A DNA stretch of 64,000 nt from an uncultured Granulosicoccaceae bacterium (GCA_937998875.1 CALLBO010000004.1:1-64000); one strand, 5' to 3'. Counted from the stretch's first letter, positions 1-8,383 are shown. Notes: generated by a model not told the origin, from the sequence alone. Translations and numbers: made by a program.

Positions 1-82
1 TACGCGGATCGTCTTCACCCTCAATGGGCAATTGCAACTGACCGCTCGTGTCTGCTTTAACAACTCGACGTTTTATCCCCAT
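1..82 (-). CDS. N-terminus of an unidentified protein running off the left edge
   Basis: A minus-strand ATG at 80-82 opens a frame without stops to the window edge (27 codons, beginning MGIKRRVVKAD). An AAAGAG purine stretch lies 8 nt upstream and could serve as ribosome binding site. The visible peptide is basic and then acidic and matches nothing I recognise. It could be a real gene start, but only 27 residues are visible, so function cannot be stated. Confidence 0.35.
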   Translation of the reverse strand, partial: MGIKRRVVKADTSGQLQLPIEGEDDPR

Positions 83-148
83 CTGAATTGCTCTTTATTG
101 CCTCAAGCAATAATCGCAAAAATTCAGACCTTTGGCGACACCCTCACA

Positions 149-526
149 TAGGGGGGATAAGCTTGCGCATCCACCAATGTGCAACACGTCAGATACCTAA
201 TTTCCCTGTCTGTTTGGCGATTTAATTCGCTGCAAATTTTTAGAGTTTGTTGTGACTGTTTGGTGGATGCGCTGTCGCTTATGCCCCCCTACGAAAATAT
301 AGCAGCATCAGTTACGTGCACTCTGATAAACGGTTTGCAAGTTTTCTATAGCTCGCATATCTCATCGGTACAGAGTGTCACGTAGGGGGGATAAGCTTGC
401 GCATCCACCAATGTGCAGCACGTCAGATACCTAATTTCCCCGTCTGTTTGGCGATTTAGTTTGCTGTAAATCCGTAGAGTTTGTTGTGACAGTTTGGCGG
501 ATGCGCTGTCGCTTATGCCGATCTAC
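149..526. repeat. REP/BIME-like element, two tandem copies (locus A)
   Basis: Two copies of a 145-bp unit lie at about 149-293 and 382-526, 233 bp apart, and the roughly 88-bp spacer between them is also partly repeated after copy 2. Each unit starts with a compact imperfect hairpin (GTAGGGGGGATAAGC then GCGCATCCACC) and ends with its inverted counterpart (GGTGGATGCGC then GCTTATGCCCCCCTAC). This gives an inverted pair of REP-type palindromes. The arms resemble REP sequences common in gammaproteobacterial intergenic DNA. The element fills the 87-635 interval, and I see no credible gene in that interval. Confidence 0.85.
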
Positions 527-635
527 GAAAATATAGCATTATCAGTTACGTGCACTCCGACAAACCGCTTTGCGTGTTTTCTGTTGCAAACAGATTATAC
601 GCAGCAAGATGAATGACCTATTTATAAACAGCCAG

Positions 636-1958
636 TTAACTGTTGATAAAATGCAATTTGTCGAACTGACATCGATAGTCAGCGACCTCTTCTGCCAGTT
701 GTTCCGGCGTATCAGACAATAACGCACGTGCAAACAACCCACCCAGGTGTGCACAGTGCTCTGTTGTCACACCAAATCGAACAATATCCGGGGTCCCCAC
801 TCTAATACCGTTTAAATCATTATGTACTCCGTCATCTGGCAGGCCGATACCACAAACCAGAAAGCCTGCCTTACGCAGTCGTTTTGATGCGGCCTGTCCA
901 CCACCATACCGATGAGAGCAAATTGCGAACTGATGTGATTGAGTGGCTCCCTTCGAGGTAGTGTAGATATCAATATCTTGTTGCTGCAACTCAACTGCAA
1001 GCGCCTGTGATACATCAATCATTGTTTTGGCGTAGGCGGTGCCATGGTCACGCCAATCGAGCATACTCATCGCAAGCGCTGCAGACTTGGCCGCATCAAA
1101 GTTTGCAGTCATACCCGGAAACGCGATGGCATCAATTTTCTGCATAAGGTCTGCATCATTCGACACGATGAGCCCACCTGCGGGACCACCCAGACTTTTG
1201 TAAGTACTCATGGTCATTAAGTGCGCACCCTCGTGTATCGGGTTGCTCCACATACCACCGGCAATAATTCCACACTGATGCGCTGCATCGAACATGAGTT
1301 TTGCACCCGCCTCATCTGCGATTTCCCGTACCGTTGAAACCGGATGTGGCAAAAGATTCAGACTGCCACCGAGTGTGATCAATGCCGGTTCGATCTGTCT
1401 TGCCAGACCCCTCAAACCATCTACATCAATTGTAAAAGACCTGGCATCAACGGGTGCCTCATGGATTGATAAGCCGAATAATCCCGCACACCCATCAATA
1501 TGATGAGTCACATGACCACCGATACTCGCCGGTGGTACGATGATGGTGTCCCCCGGTTTACAACACGCCATAAACGCATACAGGTTCGCCATTGCACCGG
1601 AAGCCACGCGAATTTCAGCAAACTGCGCGTTGAAAACTTCAGCGCACAACTCTGCGGCGATAACTTCTATTTCTTCGGTGGCCTCAAGACCGGTTTCGTA
1701 TTTATCTCCGGGATAACCAAGTGATGGACGCGACGACAAACCGGATGCAAGCAATCTCTCGGCACGCGGGTTCATGACATTGGCAGCGGGATTCAAATTA
1801 AAACAATCCCGCTCGTGGATCGCCTTATTTTGCTGCGCCAGGGCTTCGATATGATCAGCCAGCACCTCGCTATCTGTTGCAGATGCATTATCCGCATAGC
1901 TCTGCACCAGTTTTTCAGATGCCTGTGAGACCCAGTGTCTTTTTGCCAGTGATGTCAT
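636..1958 (-). CDS. Divergent SHMT-like PLP-dependent enzyme (fold type I)
   Basis: This 440-aa protein has the overall SHMT layout: a GYPGDKY block near residue 81, AHQ with the PLP-facing Asp at 224-227, the Schiff-base Lys in STYKSLGGPAGG (K254), and GIRVGTP (R386, equivalent to the substrate-carboxylate Arg). It departs from true SHMT at positions that matter. The LIASEN block is absent, the YAEGYPG motif that carries the catalytic Glu reads PSLGYPG, and the His before the Lys is Tyr. Ordinary glycine/serine interconversion is therefore doubtful, and an aldolase or decarboxylase-like reaction on another amino acid is possible. The start ATG overlaps the stop of the upstream monooxygenase by 4 bp (ATGA), so it is the last gene of the aromatic operon. 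Confidence 0.8.
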   Translation of the reverse strand: MTSLAKRHWVSQASEKLVQSYADNASATDSEVLADHIEALAQQNKAIHERDCFNLNPAANVMNPRAERLLASGLSSRPSLGYPGDKYETGLEATEEIEVIAAELCAEVFNAQFAEIRVASGAMANLYAFMACCKPGDTIIVPPASIGGHVTHHIDGCAGLFGLSIHEAPVDARSFTIDVDGLRGLARQIEPALITLGGSLNLLPHPVSTVREIADEAGAKLMFDAAHQCGIIAGGMWSNPIHEGAHLMTMSTYKSLGGPAGGLIVSNDADLMQKIDAIAFPGMTANFDAAKSAALAMSMLDWRDHGTAYAKTMIDVSQALAVELQQQDIDIYTTSKGATQSHQFAICSHRYGGGQAASKRLRKAGFLVCGIGLPDDGVHNDLNGIRVGTPDIVRFGVTTEHCAHLGGLFARALLSDTPEQLAEEVADYRCQFDKLHFINS

Positions 1959-3514
1959 TTATTAAAACTATCGATGTTAATACTGGTTTTGGAATGCGAT
2001 AACAAATCTTGCATTTGAGTCAACAGTTCTTCGGCATTGTTGGCTAGTGCAGCAATGTAACGATCGGGCCGAACCCACACAGCTTCCGCATTAAGCTCAT
2101 CCAGCACAGCATTCAACTCAGTATAATCCTGTGCTGACACCACAAAAATACAGTCCGTTAGATTGCGTTTTAGATTTCGTCTTGTTATCAGTGTGTGTAC
2201 AAAGCCTACAACATCATCAAATTTCATTCGATTTTCATTCAACAATACTTGTAAAAATGGGCGCCCTACCGGATGATCTTCCTTATCGCTCAAACCCGGC
2301 AGGTAGTGGCTTGCTCCCAGCTTTGGTTGAATTGATTTGATTGTAGAGTTTCCGTGCTTCTGATTATTCGCCATTTGTAATGCACTTGCCTGATCCATTG
2401 TATTGATCAGGCCACCAAGCCGAATAGCGGTTTCGATGTAGGCTTGTGCGTGCGGACTCCTTTCTTTCTCATATGTATGAAGTATGGAACCGTCCGCTCC
2501 ATTTTGTATGATTAATGAGAGTTTCCAGGCAAGGTTTGCAGCATCTCTGATACCTGTACACATCCCCTGACCCATAAAAGGCGGGGTTAAATGCGCGGCA
2601 TCTCCCGCGATACACAGCCTGCCTTTATGCCATTGTCGGGCAATTGCAGATCTAAATGTATAAATAGCACATCTCTCAATTGCTGCGTCTTTTGGTGTTA
2701 TCCAGCGCGACAACAATTCCCATACTTTCTTTTCAGAAGAAATCTCTTCATCCGTTTCACCATCCAGAACAGTGATCTCCCAGCGTCTGCGACGACCAGG
2801 GCTCCTGCAATACGTCATTGGTCTTTGTGGATCACAAAATTGTATAGAGTGATCACCCAGATCCGGCCTTGGCCTTTCCAGCATCAGATCGACGACGAGC
2901 CAGCGCTCACAAAAACCAAAGTCTTTCATACCATCACAAACAAATTGCCTGACCAGAGAATTTGCACCGTCGCAACCGACGACATATCTGCTTTTTAATT
3001 CAAGTTTCCGGCTTGTGGCTTTGTCTTCACAGCCAAGCGCTACATGGTCTGAGTTTTCATTGATAGCCTCAACCTGACATCCGGGTAGCTCTTGAACGTT
3101 ATTCCGATTTTGCAGTTGTTCCCGCAGTAGTCTTTCCAAATCCGGTTGATGTAGTCGATAGCTTGCATTCCAACCGTGCGAGGTAATGCTTTGATCTCTT
3201 GGCCAGTCAAGCAATACCCGGCCGCGACTATCCTGAAATTTCATACCAGGGTTTATGCACGTATATCGAGATAATTCATCAGCGACTCCAACGGTCTGGA
3301 AGACACGCATAGTTTCATCATCAAAGTGAACGGCACGAGGCAGATTATAAATCGTCGCTTCACGATCAATTACCAGTACCTGCAGTCCCTGACCTGCAAG
3401 CAAGTTCGCGAGCGTAGCTCCAGTTGGACCGTAACCGACAACGGCTACATCGAAAATTTTATCTTCAATACCCGCTTGCGGTCTGCTCACGTCTGACTGT
3501 ATAACCACGGGCAA
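1955..3514 (-). CDS. FAD-dependent aromatic monooxygenase, MhpA-like
   Basis: This 519-aa flavoprotein hydroxylase of the PHBH/MhpA class uses NAD(P)H and O2 to hydroxylate a phenolic substrate. The N-terminal dinucleotide-binding motif GYGPTGATLANLL is at residues 28-40, followed by the PRAVHFDDETMR segment typical of 3-(3-hydroxyphenyl)propionate hydroxylase. The second FAD motif GDAAHLTPPFMGQGM lies in the middle, and a thioredoxin-like C-terminal tail ends the protein. It overlaps the upstream dioxygenase by 28 bp and the downstream SHMT-like gene by 4 bp, which indicates translational coupling. The likely role is to produce a catechol that the neighbouring dioxygenase cleaves. The substrate is unknown; a hydroxyphenyl-alkanoate or a hydroxylated heteroaromatic is equally possible. 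Confidence 0.85.
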   Translation of the reverse strand: MPVVIQSDVSRPQAGIEDKIFDVAVVGYGPTGATLANLLAGQGLQVLVIDREATIYNLPRAVHFDDETMRVFQTVGVADELSRYTCINPGMKFQDSRGRVLLDWPRDQSITSHGWNASYRLHQPDLERLLREQLQNRNNVQELPGCQVEAINENSDHVALGCEDKATSRKLELKSRYVVGCDGANSLVRQFVCDGMKDFGFCERWLVVDLMLERPRPDLGDHSIQFCDPQRPMTYCRSPGRRRRWEITVLDGETDEEISSEKKVWELLSRWITPKDAAIERCAIYTFRSAIARQWHKGRLCIAGDAAHLTPPFMGQGMCTGIRDAANLAWKLSLIIQNGADGSILHTYEKERSPHAQAYIETAIRLGGLINTMDQASALQMANNQKHGNSTIKSIQPKLGASHYLPGLSDKEDHPVGRPFLQVLLNENRMKFDDVVGFVHTLITRRNLKRNLTDCIFVVSAQDYTELNAVLDELNAEAVWVRPDRYIAALANNAEELLTQMQDLLSHSKTSINIDSFNK

Positions 3515-4446
3515 TCAATCAAGTGGGGAGCACGATTACCACTACTTGCTGTATCAAGGCGCATATTTCTGAAAGCTTCTTTCTGGGTGTCACTCATATA
3601 GAGTCTTTCGTGGCCCCAAAAGCTGGGTCCAACATTGGTTTCGTGTGGTCGCCACGTGGCAGGATCAATGATGCGCCCACCCCAGCCACTTTCTACAAAG
3701 AAACCCGATGGCGTGTGCGCGTAGAAGCTTGTCATGTAGTCGTTGGTGTGACGGCCAAGTGTGTAGGCGATACGATTTTCTTCAAGGCCTGCCAGATCAT
3801 AACCCTGACCAACATCATCAAGATTTTCATACTCGACCATAAAATGATGGAAGCCTTTTCTATTGGACCCGACTATCGCAAAGCTATGGTGACGTCCGTT
3901 GAGATGAAAAAAGTATAGCGGCAACGGCTTTAAGCCGTAGTCACTTAAATGAAAGCCGAGAATATCTCGGTAAAAGCGCACAACAGGTTCCACATCAGAT
4001 ACATAAAGTACCGCATGCCCCATTCCATAGGGGCCGGTTTTGAATCCGTCGATCGGTCGACCCGGTATAAACGGGTCACTAACGGTAAAGGGTTTCCAGA
4101 CAAGTTCCACCCGATATCCAGCGGGATCGGTGAAGTAGATTAACTCTTCGACGAGGCGTTTATCCGAGAGACTCGTCGACCCTCTTTCTACTTTATGCCC
4201 CGCGTCTTCCAACCGGATGGCATAGGCTTCCAGATCTTCGCGGTGATCAACTTCCCACCCCAGATAGGCCAGTGTATCACCCGGTTCATCAGAGACGATC
4301 AGACGCTGCGCCCGATCATCCATTCGAAAGGCGATATTCTTTCCACCCTGGTCAAGCAGCTGCATGCCAAGCAGCTTGCCCGCAAATTGCCGCCAGTCTT
4401 CAGTTTGGTCGGAAGATATACCCAGATACGCAAGCGCTGAAATCAA
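3487..4446 (-). CDS. Type I extradiol dioxygenase, BphC-like
   Basis: This 319-aa two-domain vicinal-oxygen-chelate protein has the length and layout of 2,3-dihydroxybiphenyl 1,2-dioxygenase. The C-terminal domain keeps the metal ligands: His144 in GMGHAVLY, His201 in GFHHFMVEY and Glu252 in FFVESGWGG. It also has candidate catalytic residues in GRHTNDYMT. It should cleave a catechol next to the hydroxylated carbons using Fe(II) or Mn(II). It is the first gene of the operon and overlaps the monooxygenase gene by 28 bp. The start ATG at 4444-4446 fits the family N-terminus. The ring-cleavage product hydrolase and other downstream enzymes are not in the window. Confidence 0.88.
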   Translation of the reverse strand: MISALAYLGISSDQTEDWRQFAGKLLGMQLLDQGGKNIAFRMDDRAQRLIVSDEPGDTLAYLGWEVDHREDLEAYAIRLEDAGHKVERGSTSLSDKRLVEELIYFTDPAGYRVELVWKPFTVSDPFIPGRPIDGFKTGPYGMGHAVLYVSDVEPVVRFYRDILGFHLSDYGLKPLPLYFFHLNGRHHSFAIVGSNRKGFHHFMVEYENLDDVGQGYDLAGLEENRIAYTLGRHTNDYMTSFYAHTPSGFFVESGWGGRIIDPATWRPHETNVGPSFWGHERLYMSDTQKEAFRNMRLDTASSGNRAPHLIDCPWLYSQT

Positions 4447-4496
4447 ACCGGTTCTCCAGAAGGTTGATATCAGTATACCGGTGTCGAGCTAGACCA

Positions 4497-4649
4497 GTTT
4501 ATTCATGAATATGGTGAGCATAGCTCGCAGAGCATTGGTTTCACAGGGTATTTTCTTCTCGCGTGGAATACCTACTGATATTCGCAAGAGAAAAAATTCG
4601 CTGTGGAATCAAGGATCAAGCGGGATGCCGTCATTTTCATGAATAAACC
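4497..4649. repeat. Inverted-repeat element, about 150 bp
   Basis: The 13-bp sequence GTTTATTCATGAA at 4497-4509 returns in inverted orientation, TTCATGAATAAAC, at 4637-4649. The match continues imperfectly inward. The enclosed DNA has no credible reading frame. The size and ends would fit a small non-autonomous MITE-like element or a structured intergenic repeat. It lies directly beside a second inverted-repeat unit. Confidence 0.5.
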
Positions 4650-4655
4650 GGGCTG

Positions 4656-4815
4656 GGAGTCTGCGCGGTAGAAGTCCGCGTAGCGAGAATGAGCCATGGC
4701 GAGGACGTTTTTACGATCATTGAGGCGCATAGTTGTTCATACATAACGAAAATGATCGATAAAATGCACCGTCAGGGCGCATTCGCAGTAGTGGACGTTC
4801 TGCCGCGCAGACTCC
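4656..4815. repeat. Inverted-repeat element with terminal repeats of about 22 bp
   Basis: The ends are near-perfect inverted copies: GGAGTCTGCGCGGTAGAA from 4656 and TTCTGCCGCGCAGACTCC ending at 4815, with one mismatch in the 18-bp core and an additional GTCC/GGAC match. An inner pair, CGATCATT near 4711 and AATGATCG near 4752, nests inside. It sits just downstream of the S24-like gene and could be transcribed into a long hairpin at the end of that operon. Together with the neighbouring element it explains most of the gap 4447-4839. Confidence 0.6.
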
Positions 4816-4839
4816 TAGGGTTCCAGGCAGTTTTTATAG

Positions 4840-5241
4840 TTAGTCATAGCTCTTATGATAGCTGCGGCGTGCCCCAGCGCGCTGTACTATCACACCGATA
4901 ATTTCGCTGAAATCAGATGCCGTGTCTGCCGGTGCATAGTGTGAATTGAGCGGATGTAGCGTCCATCCTTTGTCATTCTGTTTCAGTTGCCGGAAGAAAA
5001 CGTTGTCGGGTTTTTCCGCCAGTACATAACTGCCGTCAGTAGCGCGCCCGGTAGGATCGATAATTATTATACAGCCCTCGTTGAATTCGGGCTCCATGCT
5101 GTCATCAAGGACTCTGAGTGCAAACGGCTCCGCGTCTGTGCAGGTGCTGGGCTCATCTGCCAGGTTAACAGCACTCTGACTACCACCCAGATTAACCGAA
5201 ACCTTTGCGTTCTTTAAAAAACGTATGGGTCTTTCAGTCAT
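4840..5241 (-). CDS. S24/LexA-fold protein with altered catalytic lysine
   Basis: The C-terminal two thirds match the peptidase S24 domain of LexA/UmuD: a nucleophile-type Ser in LDDSMEPEFNEG (S48) followed by the beta-rich core to HPLNSHY. Aligned to LexA EVTVKRL, the equivalent segment is NVFFRQL, so the general-base Lys is Arg (R84) and autoproteolysis is doubtful. No DNA-binding domain precedes it (133 aa). I start at MTERPIRF because its ATG overlaps the YeeE stop by 4 bp. The longer ORF-track start runs antifamily sequence through the YeeE gene, and an in-frame ATG 15 nt earlier is an alternative. The gene is the last of the sulfur operon, which suggests a sensing or chaperone-like role for the fold, but its function is unknown. 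Confidence 0.75.
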   Translation of the reverse strand: MTERPIRFLKNAKVSVNLGGSQSAVNLADEPSTCTDAEPFALRVLDDSMEPEFNEGCIIIIDPTGRATDGSYVLAEKPDNVFFRQLKQNDKGWTLHPLNSHYAPADTASDFSEIIGVIVQRAGARRSYHKSYD

Positions 5242-6377
5242 TCTTTCATACGCCATGGCATGAGCACGTCTGCAACACCAATCCCTAGAGCTTTGAAATA
5301 ACCCATGTCGTCCATCCGGTGATACTGAACTCTCATGGTTAATGCACTTCCAACCACGATGAAAAATGCCGCAACGAAAGAGCCAAGTGCGAGGGTAGAA
5401 ATTCCACTGATTGACTGCCCAACGGTACAACCCAACGCGAGCACGCCACCAAACCCCATTAACAAACCACCGGTAAGATGATTGATCATGTCAGAACGAT
5501 CGCTAAATGTCTCGATGGCAAGTGTCCTGCTGAACAGGGCATACAAAAAAGAGCCGAATATTACACCGAGTACAATAGCGATTCCAAAGTTAATGGTTGA
5601 GCCGGTAAAAGTCATTAGGTAGCTGAGAGTGTTACCTGTCGGAGCGATAAAACTCATTGCCTCAACCGGTATGGGATCAAAGTCATCCACCCCGACAATG
5701 CCAGTGGTGACCCACGCAGCAATAATAATCAGCCCAATCACAATACCGGCAACCAGATTCTCGCGTGCCTCCCAGATAGCTTTTTGTCTTAGCGCCCAGC
5801 CGATTAAAAGAGCGGCAACTATAAAACCGATGATCCATCGCAGCGTATTGGTTGCCTCAAACCCGAACCAACCGGCAAACACAGATGCCAGCCCCTGATC
5901 TGCAATGCCTTGCTCGGCAAGATCTATAGTCATAGGCTCAATTGCCGCTACACGCAGCAAAGCCAAAATTCCGCGTAACGTCATGTAAGCCGATACTGCC
6001 AATACCAGCAATACCACCAGGGATTTCAGATTGCCGGTACCTACACGCACTAAAGTCCGCTGCCCGCAACCACCACCTAGCGTCATACCGACACCGAACA
6101 ACAAGCCGCCGATAATGTAGCCACCCAATCCAAAGTTGGTAGTTCGATAAATGCTGCTGCCTATATCGACAAGCCCTGTCAACTCCAGTATTTGTGCACC
6201 TGCAACTGCGATACCCATGGCGAGTACCCACGCCCCGAAGCGCCCTTTCAACCCCATATTGACCCAGTCACTGACAGCGCCCATCGTGCAAAAGTTTGTC
6301 CTATTAGCAACAGCACCAAAAAGTGCCGCCAATACAAATCCAATACCCGTGACCAGATGGATGTTGGTAAATTCCAT
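5238..6377 (-). CDS. YeeE/YedE (TsuA-type) thiosulfate/sulfur transporter
   Basis: This 379-aa inner-membrane protein has about nine to ten hydrophobic segments and the repeated Cys-bearing pore motifs of the YeeE/YedE family: NRTNFCTMGA near residue 30, GGGCGQRTLVR near 104 and ALGCTVGQSISG near 320. TsuA of this family takes up thiosulfate through such cysteines. It follows tusA by about 100 bp, matching the frequent yeeE-tusA partnership in which imported sulfane sulfur is passed to TusA. The stop overlaps the start of the S24-like gene. The start MEFTNIHLV at 6377 is the only one that leaves the first transmembrane segment intact. Confidence 0.9.
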   Translation of the reverse strand: MEFTNIHLVTGIGFVLAALFGAVANRTNFCTMGAVSDWVNMGLKGRFGAWVLAMGIAVAGAQILELTGLVDIGSSIYRTTNFGLGGYIIGGLLFGVGMTLGGGCGQRTLVRVGTGNLKSLVVLLVLAVSAYMTLRGILALLRVAAIEPMTIDLAEQGIADQGLASVFAGWFGFEATNTLRWIIGFIVAALLIGWALRQKAIWEARENLVAGIVIGLIIIAAWVTTGIVGVDDFDPIPVEAMSFIAPTGNTLSYLMTFTGSTINFGIAIVLGVIFGSFLYALFSRTLAIETFSDRSDMINHLTGGLLMGFGGVLALGCTVGQSISGISTLALGSFVAAFFIVVGSALTMRVQYHRMDDMGYFKALGIGVADVLMPWRMKE

Positions 6378-6479
6378 AGGGTTACCCTGCCGTTTGTTTA
6401 GAGACCACGCGTTTCATTCAATACCGTGCCAAAAGTGCTAAGACCTGCCAGACGAACTGTTATGCAGATCAGCTGGCAA

Positions 6480-6710
6480 TTAGGATTTTTTGAGTCGGTA
6501 GATAAAACTGTCACCGTCTTCGGTAGACTCAAGCAGCTCGTTGCCGGTTTGTTTAGCAAATGCCTCAAAGTCTTTGACCGACCCCGGATCGGTGGCGACA
6601 ATGCGAAGGATGTCACCGGAGTTCAGCTCTTTAAGCGCTTTTTTGGCGCGCAGTATGGGCATGGGGCAGTTCAAACCGCTGGCATCAAGCTCTTTAGTAA
6701 ATTCGCTCAA
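6480..6710 (-). CDS. tusA: TusA family sulfurtransferase
   Basis: This 76-aa SirA/TusA-fold protein has the signature LDASGLNCPMPIL, in which Cys15 of the CPxP motif carries the persulfide. The rest, DPGSVKDFEAFAKQTGN, is also standard for the family. TusA proteins relay sulfane sulfur to molybdenum cofactor, tRNA thiolation or sulfur-oxidation pathways. Lying upstream of a YeeE/YedE transporter, this copy probably serves that importer rather than tRNA modification. Length is normal. The symbol is used at family level, because several paralogues may exist in the genome. Confidence 0.9.
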   Translation of the reverse strand: MSEFTKELDASGLNCPMPILRAKKALKELNSGDILRIVATDPGSVKDFEAFAKQTGNELLESTEDGDSFIYRLKKS

Positions 6711-6737
6711 CTTTATTCCTCGATTGCAGCATCGTTA

Positions 6738-6959
6738 TCAGTCATGCTCACCCATGGGTCTGGGTGGTCGTTTTTGTTTCAGCAGACGTTCCGCCTGACC
6801 TGGAGTCTCGGCAAACATCATCCGGTAGGTGGTGCCTTTCGCCACATTAGGTGACGTGCGGCACTGACGTAAATAATCCTTCGCTTCGCGGTAGCCAGAA
6901 TGAGACTCCAGATGCGTAAGTTGTTGAAAAGGATTGATTTCAAAAACATGATAGGCCAC
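6738..6959 (-). CDS. Small conserved-looking protein of unknown function in sulfur operon
   Basis: This 73-aa soluble, basic protein begins MAYHVFEINPFQQLTHL and ends with a Lys/Arg/Pro-rich tail. There is no membrane segment, signal peptide or CxxC motif. It is the first gene of the operon and lies 27 bp upstream of tusA on the same strand, so it is likely co-transcribed with tusA and the YeeE gene. Its codon-level coherence and operon position support a real gene. I do not recognise a named domain, and its function is open. Confidence 0.65.
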   Translation of the reverse strand: MAYHVFEINPFQQLTHLESHSGYREAKDYLRQCRTSPNVAKGTTYRMMFAETPGQAERLLKQKRPPRPMGEHD

Positions 6960-7103
6960 TTCGACAGAGTATTACCGCGCTGACGCACAATCAATATCCC
7001 CTAAGAAATATGCCCAATTTCCCCAACCTGATGATACAGTCTTCAATGATATCAAACGTTGGCCCGCAATTCCCGCAAGCCAGCTCCAACGCGCACCCCG
7101 GCA

Positions 7104-8174
7104 ATGCAATCACTTAGTACTTCCCTGTTGATCAACAACCGTCGGTGCCTGGTGGTTGGCGGCAATCCAGAAGCCATTGCACTGGCAAAATGGCTGCACC
7201 AGCACAGTGCACAGGTAACCTTGATTGGCTCTGCGCACATCGATTTACCAGACATTCATTGCCTGCACAAAGAAGTTCACGAAAATGATCTGCACAACTG
7301 CTGGCTGGTAGCTGCGTGTAGCGAAGATCGGGTCATTAACGATCAGGTTCGAAAGTGGAGCGAAGCGCGAAACTGTTTTTGCTACTCGACTGATAACCCC
7401 GACAGTAGTAGCTGGCAGATAAATCACCCCCCTGCCAGTGGCCCGCATGTAGCGCTTGTGGGCGCGGGCCCGGGGGACCCTGAGCTGCTCACATTACGTG
7501 CGCTCAGACTTCTTCAACAAGCCGATGTGATTGTATACGACAGACTCGTTAGCAAACCTATACTTGCCTGCTGCAACCCGAACGCAGAGTTTATCTATGC
7601 GGGTAAAGCAAAATCTGATCACACGCTGCCACAGGAAACGATTAACCATTTACTGGTAAGGCTCGCTCTAAGGCCTGCCAATGTTGTCCGGTTAAAAGGT
7701 GGCGACCCGTTCATTTTTGGTCGCGGTGGTGAAGAAATAGAAACGCTTGCAGACCACCAGGTTCCATTTGAAGTGGTTCCAGGTATTACTGCAGCAAGCG
7801 GTTGTGCGGCTTTTGCAGGCATTCCGTTAACGCATCGCGACTACGCGCAGTCATGTGCATTTGTGACAGGGCATCTGCAAAACGGGGAGATCAACCTGGA
7901 CTGGCAGGGACTGGTACAACCTTATCAAACAGTGGTTGTGTATATGGGATTAACCGGTCTTGAAAAAATCTGCTCTTCACTAATTGAACATGGCCGAAGT
8001 GCACAGACACCCGCGGCGCTAGTTCAACAAGGTACGCAGCCGCAGCAGAAAGTGTTTGTTAGTACGCTTGAGAATCTGCCTGCGCTCATAAAGGAGAGTC
8101 AAGTGAGCGCACCTACGTTGATGATAATTGGTGAAGTGGTTAAGCTGCGAGAACGACTGGACTGGTTTGCCTGA
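7104..8174 (+). CDS. Siroheme-synthase-like uroporphyrinogen-III C-methyltransferase with shortened N-domain
   Basis: The C-terminal ~240 residues are a full SUMT domain ([62 protein letters not shown]), which methylates uroporphyrinogen III to precorrin-2. The N-terminal ~115 residues resemble the CysG Rossmann part ([22 protein letters not shown]). The roughly 100 residues holding the CysG dimerisation and chelatase region, including the Ser128 area, are missing. Length is 356 aa against about 457 for CysG. I chose ATG 7104, because the ORF track start at 7059 is a TTG that adds 15 residues before the conserved core. It is divergent from the TusA/YeeE operon, which suggests siroheme supply for sulfite or nitrite reductase. 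Confidence 0.8.
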   Translation: MQSLSTSLLINNRRCLVVGGNPEAIALAKWLHQHSAQVTLIGSAHIDLPDIHCLHKEVHENDLHNCWLVAACSEDRVINDQVRKWSEARNCFCYSTDNPDSSSWQINHPPASGPHVALVGAGPGDPELLTLRALRLLQQADVIVYDRLVSKPILACCNPNAEFIYAGKAKSDHTLPQETINHLLVRLALRPANVVRLKGGDPFIFGRGGEEIETLADHQVPFEVVPGITAASGCAAFAGIPLTHRDYAQSCAFVTGHLQNGEINLDWQGLVQPYQTVVVYMGLTGLEKICSSLIEHGRSAQTPAALVQQGTQPQQKVFVSTLENLPALIKESQVSAPTLMIIGEVVKLRERLDWFA

Positions 8175-8243
8175 GTATCAGAATCTGCACCCGAATCTGC
8201 ACGGTGGCCAGGTGATCAGAGCACCGGTTGCTCCATAACTAGT

Positions 8244-8383
8244 CTTAGAGGGATAAGCTTGCGTATCCATCAACGTGCAGCACGTCAGCCACGCTAATAC
8301 CCGGACTATCTAGCGATTTAATTCGCCGTAATATTCGCAGCGCTCGTTGCAAAGTTTGGTGAGCGCAAGCTTATCGCCCTACG
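8244..8383. repeat. REP/BIME-like element (locus B)
   Basis: A single divergent copy of the locus A unit runs from TTAGAGGGATAAGCTTGCG through the shared inner sequence (CAGCACGTCAG, GCGATTTAATTCGC) to the inverted arm GAGCGCAAGCTTATCGCCCTACG. It is 140 bp against 145 bp at locus A. The following sequence (CGAAAACAGAACATCATC, TTCCGACAAACGG) also matches the locus A spacer. It fills most of the gap between the methyltransferase and HPPD genes, which converge here. Confidence 0.8.
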
